Assembly (NCBI GenBank): GCA_003184365.1
Contig: NKYR01000084.1
Span: 1 to 64,000, forward strand
DNA: 64,000 nt
Direction: 5' to 3'
Origin: Evernia prunastri
Taxonomy: Eukaryota; Ascomycota; Lecanoromycetes; Lecanorales; Parmeliaceae
Shown: one piece after another, positions 10,300 through 22,300 of the stretch
How positions within the stretch are numbered: the stretch's first letter is position 1
Layout of the letters: every line of letters starts with the position of its first letter
Translations under genes and position numbers: made by a program
Notes under the pieces: model-generated
What the model was told of the DNA's origin: nothing
The model's input: the letters and a program-made list of their open reading frames with translations, nothing else
Database searches by the model: none

Positions 10300-12220
10300 A
10301 TGCGATCAGCCATTTCACGGCGGCAAGACTCGCCTTCCGATCTTATCAGACGTTACTATCATGGCTGTAAGCTGCCTCCAACTCCATCTCATGGTCTAAT
10401 TAACCCTAAGCAGCATTTGTGCTTGGGAATCATCTATACATAGATGGTGGTGAGCAGACCGTCACTGGAGCCTCGACAGATGGTACCGTCAGCCAAGCAA
10501 TGCGTATGCCATCCTACACCTTGATTCTGAAGCGGTTGATGCATGCTAATTCTGGGAATAATTCAGTAGAGAATACCCTCGCGATAGACCTGTCCACGTC
10601 TTTCTCCACAATCACAAAAAATAGCAGCATGAAGCTACTAGAAATTAGCAAGGAGCAATACCCGAATCTCAACTCCCCACTTTTTTGGAATGATGAAATC
10701 CGACAAAACGTGTACGCATATGGCGGATGGCTTAGCTCCTTGAACAATGATCCTTACGGTTCCAATAATGTCCCTCCAGAGACGCTGTGGGCCTTTGTAA
10801 CGAATGGTACTTACGGCACGTGGCAAAATTTCAATCAGTCTTCCGACCCAGTTTTTAGGAACCTGACTCGTCCGACCTTTGGCTCTGCTGCTTCGGGGGC
10901 TGTCGGTGGCTTTGGTGTGGGTGGGTACGAATCTTTCCAGAGTAGCCCGAGGACTGAGAACCTTGCCAGTCTTGTTCCAAGTCCCGGTTTACAATTCTAC
11001 AATTATACAGCACAGTCGTGGTACAACAACTCCGGCGAAGGCTACTCTCCCGACGGGACTTCGGTGTACGCAGGGACAATTTATTTGCCAACATGGGGTG
11101 CTGCTGGCCTGGTGGCAATCTTTGGTGGTCAAACAACAACCAACCGTACCGGTTTCACAGATGGTGACAGCTACCTGTCGATGTCCAACATAAGCCTGTT
11201 CGACGTATCGTCTCAGTCTTGGTACTACCAACAATCTACTGGTGATACACCAAGCCAGCGAGATAGGTTCTGTGTCGTTGGGGCGAGTGGAGGCGATAAG
11301 ACAACGTTCGGTGAGCCAAGTCGCACAGCTAATTTGACTACAACTACAACCGAGGCTGAGGCATTTCTCTAGAGATATTCCTATATTCTGGGCAGGCCGG
11401 GGCGGGCGTGTTCGATGGAAATCTGACTTCAATGGCCAGTAATGCGAAACGCGACGAGGTCTATATCCTATCGCTGCCCGCGTTCGTTTGGTTCAAAGCG
11501 AACTACACCTCTGTAGATCCACGCATCTACCATACATGCCACATTGCTGGTAACCAAATGCTGAGTATAGGCGGCTTGAACCCGAGCTTTGACAGCTTTG
11601 CAACCGCCCAGAATGACACGGACCTCTTCTGGGAGGGTATCAAAGTCTTTGACCTGACTGCTCTGGAGTGGACGAACTACTACAACGCCAACTCACCAGC
11701 CTATACCCCTTCGAAGCCGATCTCAGACTACTACGGAGGAGAGTCGCAGTATCCAACATGGAGTCTCCCAGCAGTTGAAAATCTTTTCGTCGGTCGCACA
11801 CCAAGCGAACCCAGTCCCTCCCCAACCACACATGGGAAAGGAATTACGCCTCATCAAAAAGAACTAGTTGGGGGCACGGTGGGAGGTGTAGGTGGGCTTC
11901 TAGTGTCCATCGCCTGCGTCGTCCTCTTTCTGGTCCGAAAGAAACGGAAGAAGCATCGGGAAGAGCGAGAAGCAACTGGACGTCTGCCGGGCGAACACGA
12001 AAGTGGTCAAAGGCAAGTCCCAGGGGGGCTGTATGAAGCAGAGTGCATGGGCCAACCAGCCGAGGCAGGTCCAGGCGAGCCAGGAATCAACGAATTAGAC
12101 AATGGCAAACCGATTCCCCAAGAGATGCCTACAGTACCGCTAAGCCATTTGTTCGAACTCGGGGATTCTAGAAGGAATGATCATCATGACCATACCTCAA
12201 TCCCAGTCGAGCTCGGATGA
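10300..12220 (+). CDS. Kelch/galactose-oxidase-like beta-propeller, type I membrane protein
   Basis: Exons 10300-10366, 10414-11310 and 11373-12220 join in phase to 603 residues. The first join creates RRQDSPSDLIRRYYHG then SFVLGNHLYIDGGE, a typical first kelch blade. Further blades show NVYAYGGW, GLVAIFGGQ followed by FDVSSQSWYYQQ, and HIAGNQMLSIGGL. Many N-glycosylation sequons are present. A glycine-rich linker leads to one transmembrane helix near residues 495-515 (LLVSIACVVLFLV) with a basic stop-transfer RKKRKKHREE and an acidic cytosolic tail of about 85 residues. The topology demands a signal peptide, but the ATG at 10300 does not provide one. A TAG just upstream forms a plausible splice acceptor, so a missing 5' exon is likely. 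The substrate is unknown; a surface receptor or wall-binding role is inferred. Confidence 0.75.
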
Positions 12221-13666
12221 CATGTGAACGGCGCTGTCTTCGGTTCCACATATGACTCAGTCAAGCGTGGGAGCTCTGGTAGGCAATCCGATCCTTGCTT
12301 ACCGGACGATCCTGCTAAGCTTGAAGTTCTTATGAAGTGATGCTTGCTTTGCATCAACTACAATTGCGTACCGAACTCGAAGCTACAACAATAACGTACC
12401 AACCGTCTAACCCCGAGAACCACGATTGTGTCCGTGGCCAGAAATCAATATCTGGCGGCTTGACACATCTCTGGAACACCTCCCACGAACGCACTCTAAA
12501 CCTTCAGGTCGAAGTATGGAACCTACGGATCGCTTTGAAAAGTCAATAATCGCCTTGCTTGTCGCTTGAGAAGAAGCACTGGTTTCGACTAAAGGGTTGA
12601 CCAAAAAGATGACCCAACTCCCGATTTCAACGCCAAAACATACGATTGAGACCCGGGCGAAAAGATTTCTGTGCAACTTCCTGTATATATGGTAGCTGAA
12701 GGATCCCGTATGCTCTATCGTCAGGGGCGCACAGCCTCTTTGGCAGAGAAACAAAAAAAGACTCTTTTCGCAACGCAACAGATTGGAAACACAATCATTT
12801 GGCACACATAAAAAATTTCAGCTAATTCCGGCGCTGGGGCACTACCTATTTGTAGACTATCCAAGAAGACCCATTCTGCTCGCTACTGGAGAGAAAAGAT
12901 AACGATATATAACATCATGACCAGGCTGTTAATTACCATTATTTTTGCAAGATAAAACAAGGCTACACACTTTGGACGACATTGAGGCAGATCAGAAGGA
13001 AGCAATTACTTCGTAAACAATTGACTTAGATCTCCAAGGCTCCCCTACAATACCTGTACCTTGGCCTTGCGGGTAAGCCGTTGCCAAGCCCTTAGAGTCG
13101 CCTTACTTTACTGTTGTAGATGACTCTCCGGCCAACAACTTACCGCCGCCGTTGGCGCATTCATGCGGCATCCTTGTCTTCTCATTTAAGAGTGCTCAAA
13201 GTACCGTTATGCCTTGGTTTCATTATGTGTGACAATGAAACCTCATAGCTCTCGGTCACCAAACGCTTAGATATCAGAAGAACTTGGTGCTCAAACACCG
13301 ACCAGCCAACCCCCAAGGCAATATATTTACAAGCACCTCGAAGCCTGACAGAAGTCTCTATATTGATTCGACCTACAGCCTATGACTAACTTTTTAGGCC
13401 GGCGGTGGCTGAGAGGATCACATTGATCACCCAGCGCTCTTGTGCAAATTTCCACGCCTGAACACCGCTACCCAGTCAGAGGACTAAGTCATCAGACATT
13501 TCGCTTTATGGATGTCATATCACACCTTCTATTTATGGCGTAGACCTTATCTTCACAGATCTTTGACGGATGACAATCCAGTGATACTGACGTCTAAAGG
13601 TACGACCTTGGAAATCACGTCGGATTTCCAGTACACAAACATTCGATTCCTTTACACCTCCACAAC
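12221..13666. other. Gene-poor spacer before the HET gene
   Basis: About 1.45 kb. Open frames (for example minus 12407-12805) have no recognisable content. No convincing tRNA, repeat or transposon end was seen. The last few hundred bases presumably carry the promoter of the HET-domain gene. Confidence 0.4.
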
Positions 13667-15820
13667 ATGTCCTCGAAAGCCTCAGCGTACAAGTACGAAG
13701 CATTGAGGCCAGCGTCTCAAGCCGACGGAGAATTTCGACTTCTCACTCTGTTACCAGGTCCCAGGGGTTCGCAGATCTGTTGTACACTTCAGCATGCCTC
13801 TTTTCAGCACAACGCCAAATACGAAGCGCTTTCGTACACGTGGGGTAATCTGAAATTAGCCAATGATCTGAAGGGCTGCCTAAGCCCACTGAAGGGAGAT
13901 CCAGCAAGCACTCATTCCATCCATCTGAACGGATGTGCAGCGACCATTACCTATAACCTCGAAGGCGCGTTGCAGCAGCTTCGTAGTGACTCCGCAAAGC
14001 GTGTCCTCTGGGTCGATGCTCTCTGTATCAATCAAGCTGATCTACTGGAGAAAAGTGAACAAGTCAAAGCCATGGCCAAAATATACCACGGAGCCTCTCG
14101 GGTTGTGACCTGGCTGGGGGAGCAGGATGAATTTGTCGACCTGGCCTTTGACACTTTGGAACAATTCTGTTGGGCGACGAAGGTTGTTGTGCTAGAATAC
14201 TGTGCTCAAGTGCGTGGACTCCCAGCCAGTGAGATTTCAGATGACATCATGACCTCTGTGATCGAGTCGGAGGTCCTAAGCGGCAATGAGCACAGTCCAT
14301 TTCATGAAACGCGCAATATTCATGACAAGGTGATCCGGGAGATGTCCATGATTTCTGACGTCTCTGCCGAGGTAGGCTACGTGAGAGAAACGGCAGCCAC
14401 AAGATGGAGTACAGACGGTTCACTCGCGACAGCGATCATTACGAATAATTCTAGTGTTGGCAATCTACCGGATATAAAGAAGAGACTAGACTCAGTTCGA
14501 GAAGTCTTCAGACAACGAACTTATTGGTACAGGCTGTGGATAGTACAAGAGCTATTGTGGGCGCCTGAGGTGATCGTTCTTTGCGGCCAGCGACAAGTCA
14601 ACATGGTGATGATGAGCCTTCCAATCTTCCTCATGAGTGTTGTCATCAACAAATCCCACCCGTTGAATGCTTTCTTCCGTAGCGTCGATCGCGAATTCTT
14701 AGTGGAATTTGACACAGTTCTCTCAAAACCCATTGGTTTTTGCCTCTCCGCCGGTTCGGGGAGCCTGTCGTCCTTGATCCAGGAATATGCCGAAAATCTC
14801 TGCTCTGAGCCTAGAGATCGCATCTATGCCTTACTTACCCTCTCTATCCCGTCAATTGAGATAGACCCTGATTACTTGAAGTCAGTAGCGGAGGTATATG
14901 TGGAAACTACTCACGCGATCATCAATCGAGACCAGAACCTGAATATCTTGTGCGCAGCAGTCATAATGAGTATTTCAAGAGTCAATAATTGCTTGCCGTA
15001 TATCGATCTCCCCAGCTGGGTCCCCTACTTCGAAAGCGTCCTGGATTCATGCAACTTGAACCAATATGGCGGACCTCTCAACCAATACCACTGCTCAGGA
15101 GGACCCCTCCCGGCCAGTTGGAATAAGCAGCAACCATTTGACACCAATCGAGTTCTCAAATTAAACGGGTACTTCTATGGCAGGATACGTTCCGCAAGCT
15201 CCAGGGTACAGATTGTTGAAGCTGTAGCAAGCCGAATCCAAGACGTAGATCTATTCAACGAATGTGTTGACCTCGCAGAGCAAGTTAGCGAACAATCACC
15301 CCCAAAAATCGAGACCTGGCAAGCGCTCTTCATGGATCTCTACCAATCCCCCAACCATTCTCGAAAAACCCGGATCTCCACCTCGGAAGAAACCCGGCAG
15401 GCTTTCGAGGCCGACCTTCACCTCGCTCAAAGTCCTTCTACTCCATCGCCGGCCAAATTCATGAGAATCCTCTGCGCCTGCTTAGACGCCAAGGCCATCT
15501 GTACAACCACAAACGGCAACATCGCTCTTGTCTTGGGAGATGTGAATCCCGGTGATCTCGTCTTCGTTGCCAAAGGCGCGACGAATCCGTTCATCCTTCG
15601 GCCTGCGAAAGGCGGTGAGGCGCTGGAGAGGCAGAAGAAGACGCACAGTGTGTCTACATTCTATCAATTCGTGGGCGGCGCTTACGTGCATGGGATCATG
15701 GACGGTGAGGTGTTGGCAATGGGTGAGGAGGCAAGGGTTGTGAGGAAAAGCCTGTTCCAGAAGGCGCTGGCGATGGTTGATGGTAGCGTCGTGCGTGAAA
15801 GTTCGGTCTTTTTGATCTGA
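13667..15820 (+). CDS. Heterokaryon incompatibility (HET) domain protein
   Basis: A single uninterrupted frame of 717 residues. The three hallmark blocks of the HET domain (PF06985) are present in order. They are YEALSYTWGN near residue 50, then a NLEGALQQLR..RVLWVDALCINQ..SEQVKAMAKIY..VVTWLGEQ stretch around 100-160, and after an insertion YWYRLWIVQELL near 290. The middle contains EPRDRIYALLTL, typical of the post-HET region, and the C-terminus ends with GDLVFVAKG..PFILRP and YVHGIMDGE, also common in this family. HET proteins trigger regulated cell death when non-self cells fuse. No second effector or repeat domain is seen. The NLR about 3.6 kb downstream and the gene-poor flanks suggest an accessory recognition region. 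The start ATG is the first in frame. Confidence 0.93.
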   Translation: MSSKASAYKYEALRPASQADGEFRLLTLLPGPRGSQICCTLQHASFQHNAKYEALSYTWGNLKLANDLKGCLSPLKGDPASTHSIHLNGCAATITYNLEGALQQLRSDSAKRVLWVDALCINQADLLEKSEQVKAMAKIYHGASRVVTWLGEQDEFVDLAFDTLEQFCWATKVVVLEYCAQVRGLPASEISDDIMTSVIESEVLSGNEHSPFHETRNIHDKVIREMSMISDVSAEVGYVRETAATRWSTDGSLATAIITNNSSVGNLPDIKKRLDSVREVFRQRTYWYRLWIVQELLWAPEVIVLCGQRQVNMVMMSLPIFLMSVVINKSHPLNAFFRSVDREFLVEFDTVLSKPIGFCLSAGSGSLSSLIQEYAENLCSEPRDRIYALLTLSIPSIEIDPDYLKSVAEVYVETTHAIINRDQNLNILCAAVIMSISRVNNCLPYIDLPSWVPYFESVLDSCNLNQYGGPLNQYHCSGGPLPASWNKQQPFDTNRVLKLNGYFYGRIRSASSRVQIVEAVASRIQDVDLFNECVDLAEQVSEQSPPKIETWQALFMDLYQSPNHSRKTRISTSEETRQAFEADLHLAQSPSTPSPAKFMRILCACLDAKAICTTTNGNIALVLGDVNPGDLVFVAKGATNPFILRPAKGGEALERQKKTHSVSTFYQFVGGAYVHGIMDGEVLAMGEEARVVRKSLFQKALAMVDGSVVRESSVFLI

Positions 15821-16558
15821 TGGAAATGTTCCCATTGGAGGGAATCTCTGCGACGACGGGGCTTCGATGTTTTGAATATTCCGTGCAATTCGGGAAAGAA
15901 CGACTCAAGGCAATCACGCACACCATCATCAAGTACGATGAACGCAGTGCCAATGGGCCTATTAAGACACCGCGGCTCTCACAATCGGTCATCGAAGCCA
16001 GCGTCTACAACATAGAACCAGAAGGACACACACAAAGATAATGACACATACAAGATCCCCCGAAGAGCAAAGGAAACTTATGGATTATAGACCTCCTGCT
16101 GGCAAAGTGAGAGAAATTGATGACGGACTAACCCAGCTCAGTCCTTGCCAAAGCTAAATTTTACGTTTGAACTTTGCGCTGGGTTGGGCTAGCCAAGTAG
16201 AAGGTACCTTTTCTAAGGCACGTTGCCCGACCCTAGGTGATTTCGAGTTTATACACCTCATCGGACACGACCTGCTCGATTGATCGACACGACGAAGACA
16301 CGGACGTCATTTTACGAGTATGAATAGCCTCATTATTCCGGAGGCGCTCTGATTGGGTGGGTTGGGAGATGGATTATGTAACTCTCAGAAGACTATTCTC
16401 TAGCGTAATTAATAAATTTAGCCAGGCGGGTTAAAGCCTCAACGGCTTACGACGCTGACCACTGCGCTTACATCCACAATGATATTATTAAAACAATCCA
16501 CTCTAGATCAATCAATACAGACCTTTCACCAATGCCAGAATGAAATGACACTCTCCAA
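15821..16558. other. Intergenic region
   Basis: About 740 bp between two same-strand genes. No gene or RNA was recognised; it contains the 3' region of the HET gene and the AT-rich promoter of the DUF3431 gene (notably 16400-16520). Confidence 0.4.
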
Positions 16559-17728
16559 ATGAGGCGAAGAACGCGGAAAGGTTTCATAAACGTCATCTTC
16601 TTCTGTAGCGCGCTGCTTTTCATCATGTACCTAAATCACCATGAACCGAACAACAAGACCTTCGCATGGACCACGATCCGCTACAAAACCACCTCCACCA
16701 CGCTGCCCAAGACCCGCGGTATCTGTCCCGGCCTGCCCCTCAGCTCGAAGCCGGCCCTGGTCGTATCGCGCGTCGCAGCCGACGGCGACCCCGCCTGGCT
16801 CGACGCGCTCGCCGACTCGTACCACGTATGCATCTACACGACTGACGCGCCCATCGACCCGGCCTCGACGGAGCTGCAGGTCCCCGCGAACCGCGGCCAC
16901 GAGGCGATGGCGTACCTGACGTTCCTGATCGACAACTACGCCGCCATCCCCCCGGCCGGCGCGGTGTTCGTGCACGCTGCCCGCTGGGCCTGGCACAACG
17001 ACGCGCCCGACTACGACAACGCGGCCCTGCTCGCCGCGCTCAATGTGTCCAGCGCGCTCGTGCCGTCCGGGTATCACAATCTGCGGTGCGACTGGAGCGC
17101 CAGCATGTGCTCCCCCTCTTCGGCGCCGCCGCAAGGTAGTCTGGAGACGGGGTTGAGCGCTGTGCTGGAGCCGTGGAATGCTCGCGCGGTATCCGACGCG
17201 GCGCTACCGTTTGCTCTCGCGGCTCTTTTCGGCGGCGATGAGTATCCTTCGTCTGAAGGGGGAGGGAGGCTGCTTTTGGGTCGCACCGACGCTGTTCGCT
17301 CGCAGTGTTGCGCGCAGTTTGTCGTGGGCCGCGATCGCGTGTGGCAGCATTCTCGCGACGAGTATGTTGCCTTGCGACAATGGCTGCTTGACGGGAGCAG
17401 CGACAGCGACGTCAAGGATCGCTCGCGTAGTGAGAACGTTGCACCGCGCGACGACCGTGTTGCAGGCCGGATTTTGTCGTACCTCTGGCACATTCTGTTT
17501 ATGCAGCATGGTGAATCTAGCGCCCAGAAGTCGATATATGATGCAGACGGTGGTATCGACCTTGAGCGGCTCAATACACTAGCATGCCCGCCCGCCGAGG
17601 ATTGCTACTGCCGCTTGTATGGGCGTTGCAATCTCCAAGGCTGTGAAAGTCCCGGTCACTGCGATAAGCAGTACCTCTTGCCGCCTGGTTTTCGACTTCC
17701 CAGCGATTGGACAGCCACGCATTCGTGA
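16559..17728 (+). CDS. DUF3431 type II membrane protein
   Basis: A single exon of 389 residues. A basic start (MRRRTRKG) is followed by one hydrophobic segment (residues about 9-25, FINVIFFCSALLFIMYL), giving a signal anchor with the bulk of the protein in the lumen. The body matches the fungal DUF3431 family: ALVVSRVAADGDPAWLDAL, YTTDAP, NRGHEAMAYLTFLIDNY, VFVHA, YHNLRCDWSAS and CCAQFVVGRDRVWQH. A Cys-rich tail (CPPAEDCYCRLYGRC and CESPGHC) closes the protein. The family is suspected to be glycosyltransferase-like in the secretory pathway, but no activity is established. The gene is much more GC-rich than its flanks, as seen from many long overlapping open frames on both strands; these are shadows. 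Confidence 0.88.
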   Translation: MRRRTRKGFINVIFFCSALLFIMYLNHHEPNNKTFAWTTIRYKTTSTTLPKTRGICPGLPLSSKPALVVSRVAADGDPAWLDALADSYHVCIYTTDAPIDPASTELQVPANRGHEAMAYLTFLIDNYAAIPPAGAVFVHAARWAWHNDAPDYDNAALLAALNVSSALVPSGYHNLRCDWSASMCSPSSAPPQGSLETGLSAVLEPWNARAVSDAALPFALAALFGGDEYPSSEGGGRLLLGRTDAVRSQCCAQFVVGRDRVWQHSRDEYVALRQWLLDGSSDSDVKDRSRSENVAPRDDRVAGRILSYLWHILFMQHGESSAQKSIYDADGGIDLERLNTLACPPAEDCYCRLYGRCNLQGCESPGHCDKQYLLPPGFRLPSDWTATHS

Positions 17729-19389
17729 ATCGCATATCGTGGAGTCTTGGTTCCTTCATTTTGGGCCGTCCGCAGGACTTCGGCATGTTTTTGCCTAACA
17801 TTTAGTGGAACTTCTCGACAAGATAGTGATAGATCATATCCCCATCCCTAACCACAGCCCCCGAGTAATGCAACAATTGACTAAGTATGAGGTTCCGAAT
17901 CGTTCTTAAGCCCACTAGGACTATCATCCTTCTTAGGTGTGTCTTCTGTCCTAAAGATCAAAAAAAAAAAAAAAAAAGAGTCGAAGTGATAGGACTTCAG
18001 TAGCAGCAGTCATGGGTCATTGAGTCTCCTTCGGTTGAAGTTTCGATGATCAATCATTTGGGAGACATCCGAACATACACAGTGTCTTTCATTCTTCAAG
18101 CGCTTTTCTCTTCAACCACGTTTTAGCGAATACCTTCCTAGTCACTACAGATATCAAAAAATATCCGTCCCTTGTTCATCAGTAATCTGACTGTACCAAA
18201 CACATGCGATCGATTATCTACAAAGCCTCTGCTCCGCTTTGATCTTACCGCAGTCAATACTGATGGCCCAAAATCAGGAGGTGCCATGAACGAAGCCCAG
18301 TCGAATACCCGTCAAAATCGCTGGCGCAAGATGATTACGAGGATATAGAAGAGCCGGAGAAAACCAATCAAGGAGCCTATCTGATGTCACTACGGATGCA
18401 GTGATCATCTAGATAGGGTATTACTGCGAGAAGGCCTCGTTGAGCATTTCCTAGAACATGAGATCCCCCAACCGCCAGTACAGAACCTGTTTATGAGATC
18501 TTGTTTCAACTCAAGCCTACGGCCGCAAGGATATAACTACTGATCAACATATTTCAAAATTAAAATGAACAAACAACTACTAAGACTGCTAATTACAAAG
18601 CTGCACCCTCTCCCTCTAGATGGACCAAGCAGTCTCCGTACTCAGCAAACACACACCAAAGCATCTATAATACAATCACTACCCCTTGTCTGACTCGATT
18701 CATCCTGGCCAGAACGGCAGCGACGAGAAGGAATGCCTCAATTATGCCCTATGATTCAAAGCCACGGATAGGAGATTCAGCAAGTCGATCTAAACTTTTA
18801 TACATCGCCGTCTCTATTTCACGGGAACACTGTAAGGCGGGTTGTAAAGCAACACACATAGAGCACGGGCTGACACGAAGTTGGCCGCTGTCGTAGATCT
18901 GTTCTTGTTTCGCTCTGATACGTTCCAGGGGAAATGTCGGAAATGTCATGTGGATCATTCATCACCGCGAGACTGCCGAGGCTACTCAGGTCTCGGTGCT
19001 GGGGTCGCACGGCGGAATACAAGCAGCAATGCTGTCTCAAAACGATGTATTTCGGATTGCTGTAATATTCTAGCATCCACCGCCTCTTTGTTTGGATCTC
19101 GATGTGGACTCTCAGTCTTTACTTCGTCATTTTCATTATTTTGTGAAGTAATGCTAGAGACTGATCATAGTAGTTGGGCATTTCGGTGACGCTGGTGATG
19201 GGACGTCGAGGACGGAATCCCTCTTGGCGTTGACCTTCTTTCGTCTTTTCAGGCCGGATAGCGCCGGTGTGAAGACCGCCCAATGATATGTACACATATC
19301 GTGCATTCCATCCAAGTAATAAGATAATTAAGCCCCGAAACTCCAGTGCTCAACGACCCTGAAACAAGTACATGTCTCGCCGCTCTCAC
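17729..19389. other. Gene-poor spacer
   Basis: About 1.66 kb with no supportable gene. It contains an 18-A run at 17960-17977 and AT-rich sequence around 18100-18650. The small open frames at 18749-19189 have no recognisable content. With the spacers around the HET gene it makes the 12-24 kb segment the least gene-dense of the window. Confidence 0.4.
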
Positions 19390-22300
19390 TCATAAAAGCC
19401 ATTTCTTCGTTAGCATCGTCTCCCAAATAACATCCACATTTTCAGACTTGTCCTCCCTCCCCATCCTCCTCAAGCACTCGAAGAACCGCGTCTTCACGCT
19501 CCCTGCAGCCCGCTCCATCTCCCTCATCTTGATGCGCGCATCCTCGAACCGCTGGTCGCGCAGTACAGCGTATGGTCCCTGGGCCGGTGCCCTCTTCCTA
19601 ACAGCTTTTTCTTTGTCGGCTTCGGCGACGAGCGCCGACGAAGTCTGCTCGTCTAGCGCTTCTAGGCTCTCGAGACAACGGATAAGAGTCTTTACCGGCT
19701 CGCGGGGCGTTCTGCCTCCCCAATATTCGAGGGCCCACGATATCAGAATGGCGGCTTCCAAGTACCGCGAAGATTTCGAGTAGGCTTCGCCTAGGGCCAA
19801 GCCACTACTGCCGGCAGGGTTGACTTCCCCTAACATAGCAGATAGGTCGAATGGGCCACCGGGCCAGGACTCTCCACTTGCCAAGTGTCCGGACAATACG
19901 ACGACTATGAAAAGGACAAGCACATCTTCAGCGTCATGTAATGAATAGAGGCTTTGAGAATCCGTAAGATGGGTTGAGAGACGGCAGATAGCATTTTCTA
20001 CTCCTCGATATTGCAACGAATCATATTTGGATTCCATGTTGACAGAGGATATCAGAATTTTTGTGCATGCCTCGTAGTCCTTACGCTGCCGCATGCATTC
20101 GGCAATTGTTTCGACGTACGTGAGTCTCTGTTCGTGAGTTATTGGCTCTTCGTTACCCTCATGTTGATATCTGGCTGCATGTTTCTGTAGCATTTCCTCG
20201 GCTTCCTCAAGGCGGCTTCCTTCATACAGATGGGCGAATTTGACTTGCACGAGTCTCTCCACACTGTCTTCAGCAATAGAATGCGTGTAAAGTGGATCCC
20301 GGTATTCCCACGCCCAACACTTGGCGCTGACCTGTTCGTCCAAAGCAAAGAACGCTTCCGTAACAGATTGCGGCGCATCAATGTTAGCGGACCATGGATG
20401 CTGTAGAGTGAGATACTTGGGCCATAGTAAGCCATTGATTGCCGCCACAAGTAAGCAGCGAACATGGCGAAAATGGGAGTACCATGAGTATTGCAAGTCA
20501 TCTTCTGACAGCGGATGTAAATTGTCGTGGGTTTCAGCCCATGTTTTGAATTGTTGTGACACGGCATCGTGTTGCCAAAGCTTTTCGAGGCTGACGGCTA
20601 ATTTATCTTGCAAATCAGAGGATTTGGCTAGATTCGCATCATCCTTAGAATAAGGTCTCAATCTCGGATCGATTTCTGTTACTATAGTTGTCGTTAAATA
20701 TTTCTCCGTCGCCTTCACCAAGGATCGAAGGCATTGAAGGCCCGCTAGAAGGCAGTCACTATACTTCTGCAAGTCTGACTCGATGTCGTCTTGTCCTATA
20801 TCATCCAGAATGGACAATATTGCATCGGATTCGTCCCAGGCCGGATACCAATATTCTTGAAGCATGGATAGCAGAGCTTCTGATTGTTCTTGCCACCCAC
20901 GATGGCGGTCATAACTGCGAGCATTCAAATACCGACTCTTCTGTCGCCTGTACAAGACAGCTGATCCCATTAGAAGAAATGGCTCTATTCCATATTTGTC
21001 AGAGGTCAGTGTGATCTGTCTAATTTGGAGGAAGGCATATCCTGCACTAGTTTTGGCCTTGTGAAAGTTCATACTGTTGCGCCATTCGACTATGATGTCG
21101 ACGTTATGCAAGGCGAGGGCGCTTGAAAGTCCAAAGAGATTGCTATGAATGGCTCTTCCGCTCTCTCCATGACTCAGCCGTACTCGAGTCCACTCGTGAA
21201 CTAATGGATGTAGCATCAGAAAGCCAGTGCCACGGTAGTCCGTAGTTCTAGTCACCAGCGATAAAGCTACCAGAACGTCAACATACAGCCTGAAATCGAA
21301 ATTGGGTCTGAGAAAAGCAAAGCTCCCTGAAGAATTCTTGGTCTGTCTTAAGACTCCGTGCTTTGTTTCAAAAGCTGAGGCGAGAAACTCTTCCGAAACA
21401 CCAGCCGGGTCTAAGAAGCCAAGGACACTGAGAAGGTCTGCCGCTCTCGATGTCTGAGGGTCGTCTATCAGGCTTTTAAACGATATTTCCCATGTTGTCA
21501 TCACTGTCCTATTGAAATTTTCGTAACCGGAAGAGAACGACAAGAGTTTAAGTCGGTCGGCCTTGTCCTGCAAGAAGCTGAGATAATCGGCGCCGGAAAA
21601 CGATTTATGCCACCGTAGGAAAGAAGCTGCTTGCGATATTGCTAAAGGAAAGTTTTCCAGTTGCTGGACGATTTCTGCCGCAACTTGCTGACGGTGAACG
21701 AATTCGGCCTTGATGTCGTCTCGACTGCAAATTGCCAGGAACATATCCAGCGCCTCGTTATCTTGCAGCGCTTCGACTTTGACTTGACGAGCAAGATTCA
21801 ATTGCGAGACCAGTCTCGTGTCTCTTGATGTGAATAAGATGTAGCCTGAGCGGTTAGGTGGTAAATACTGTTTGAGATCCAGCTTGATATTGTCTGCATT
21901 GTCGAATATCAACAGCCATTTGTCTCTTCTGCTGAGCCAGTTGTGGAATGTGATTACTTGCTCGGCTGGTGAATGCGCCAAGTTCTGCTGCTCTGAAGCC
22001 GATCCGGATTCTGTCATTTTCATCGTTATTCTAATTATGTCCTTTTCGATCGTGTCGAGGGTATCAGCGTTGATCCAGAAGACGGATCCTAATCGCTGCT
22101 GCACCCACATTGTAGCGTAGGCTCCAGCTATGAATGTCTTTCTACAGATCGAATAAGTCTTATTCTGGATTGTAGGAGCCGAATATTCCCCTGCACCGCC
22201 GAGACCTGTCAGGACAACAATTGGCCTTGTGGAAAGTTTGAACATGTGATCCACAGATCCACATTCTGGCCGCCATTTGAAATACGTGCTTTGTTCAAAC

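Noticed and set aside
13400..13440. CTGAGA followed by TTGATCACCCAGCG, reminiscent of a TPP riboswitch
   Set aside because: The second conserved block and the stem pairing do not fit, and the downstream gene encodes a HET protein, not a thiamine gene.
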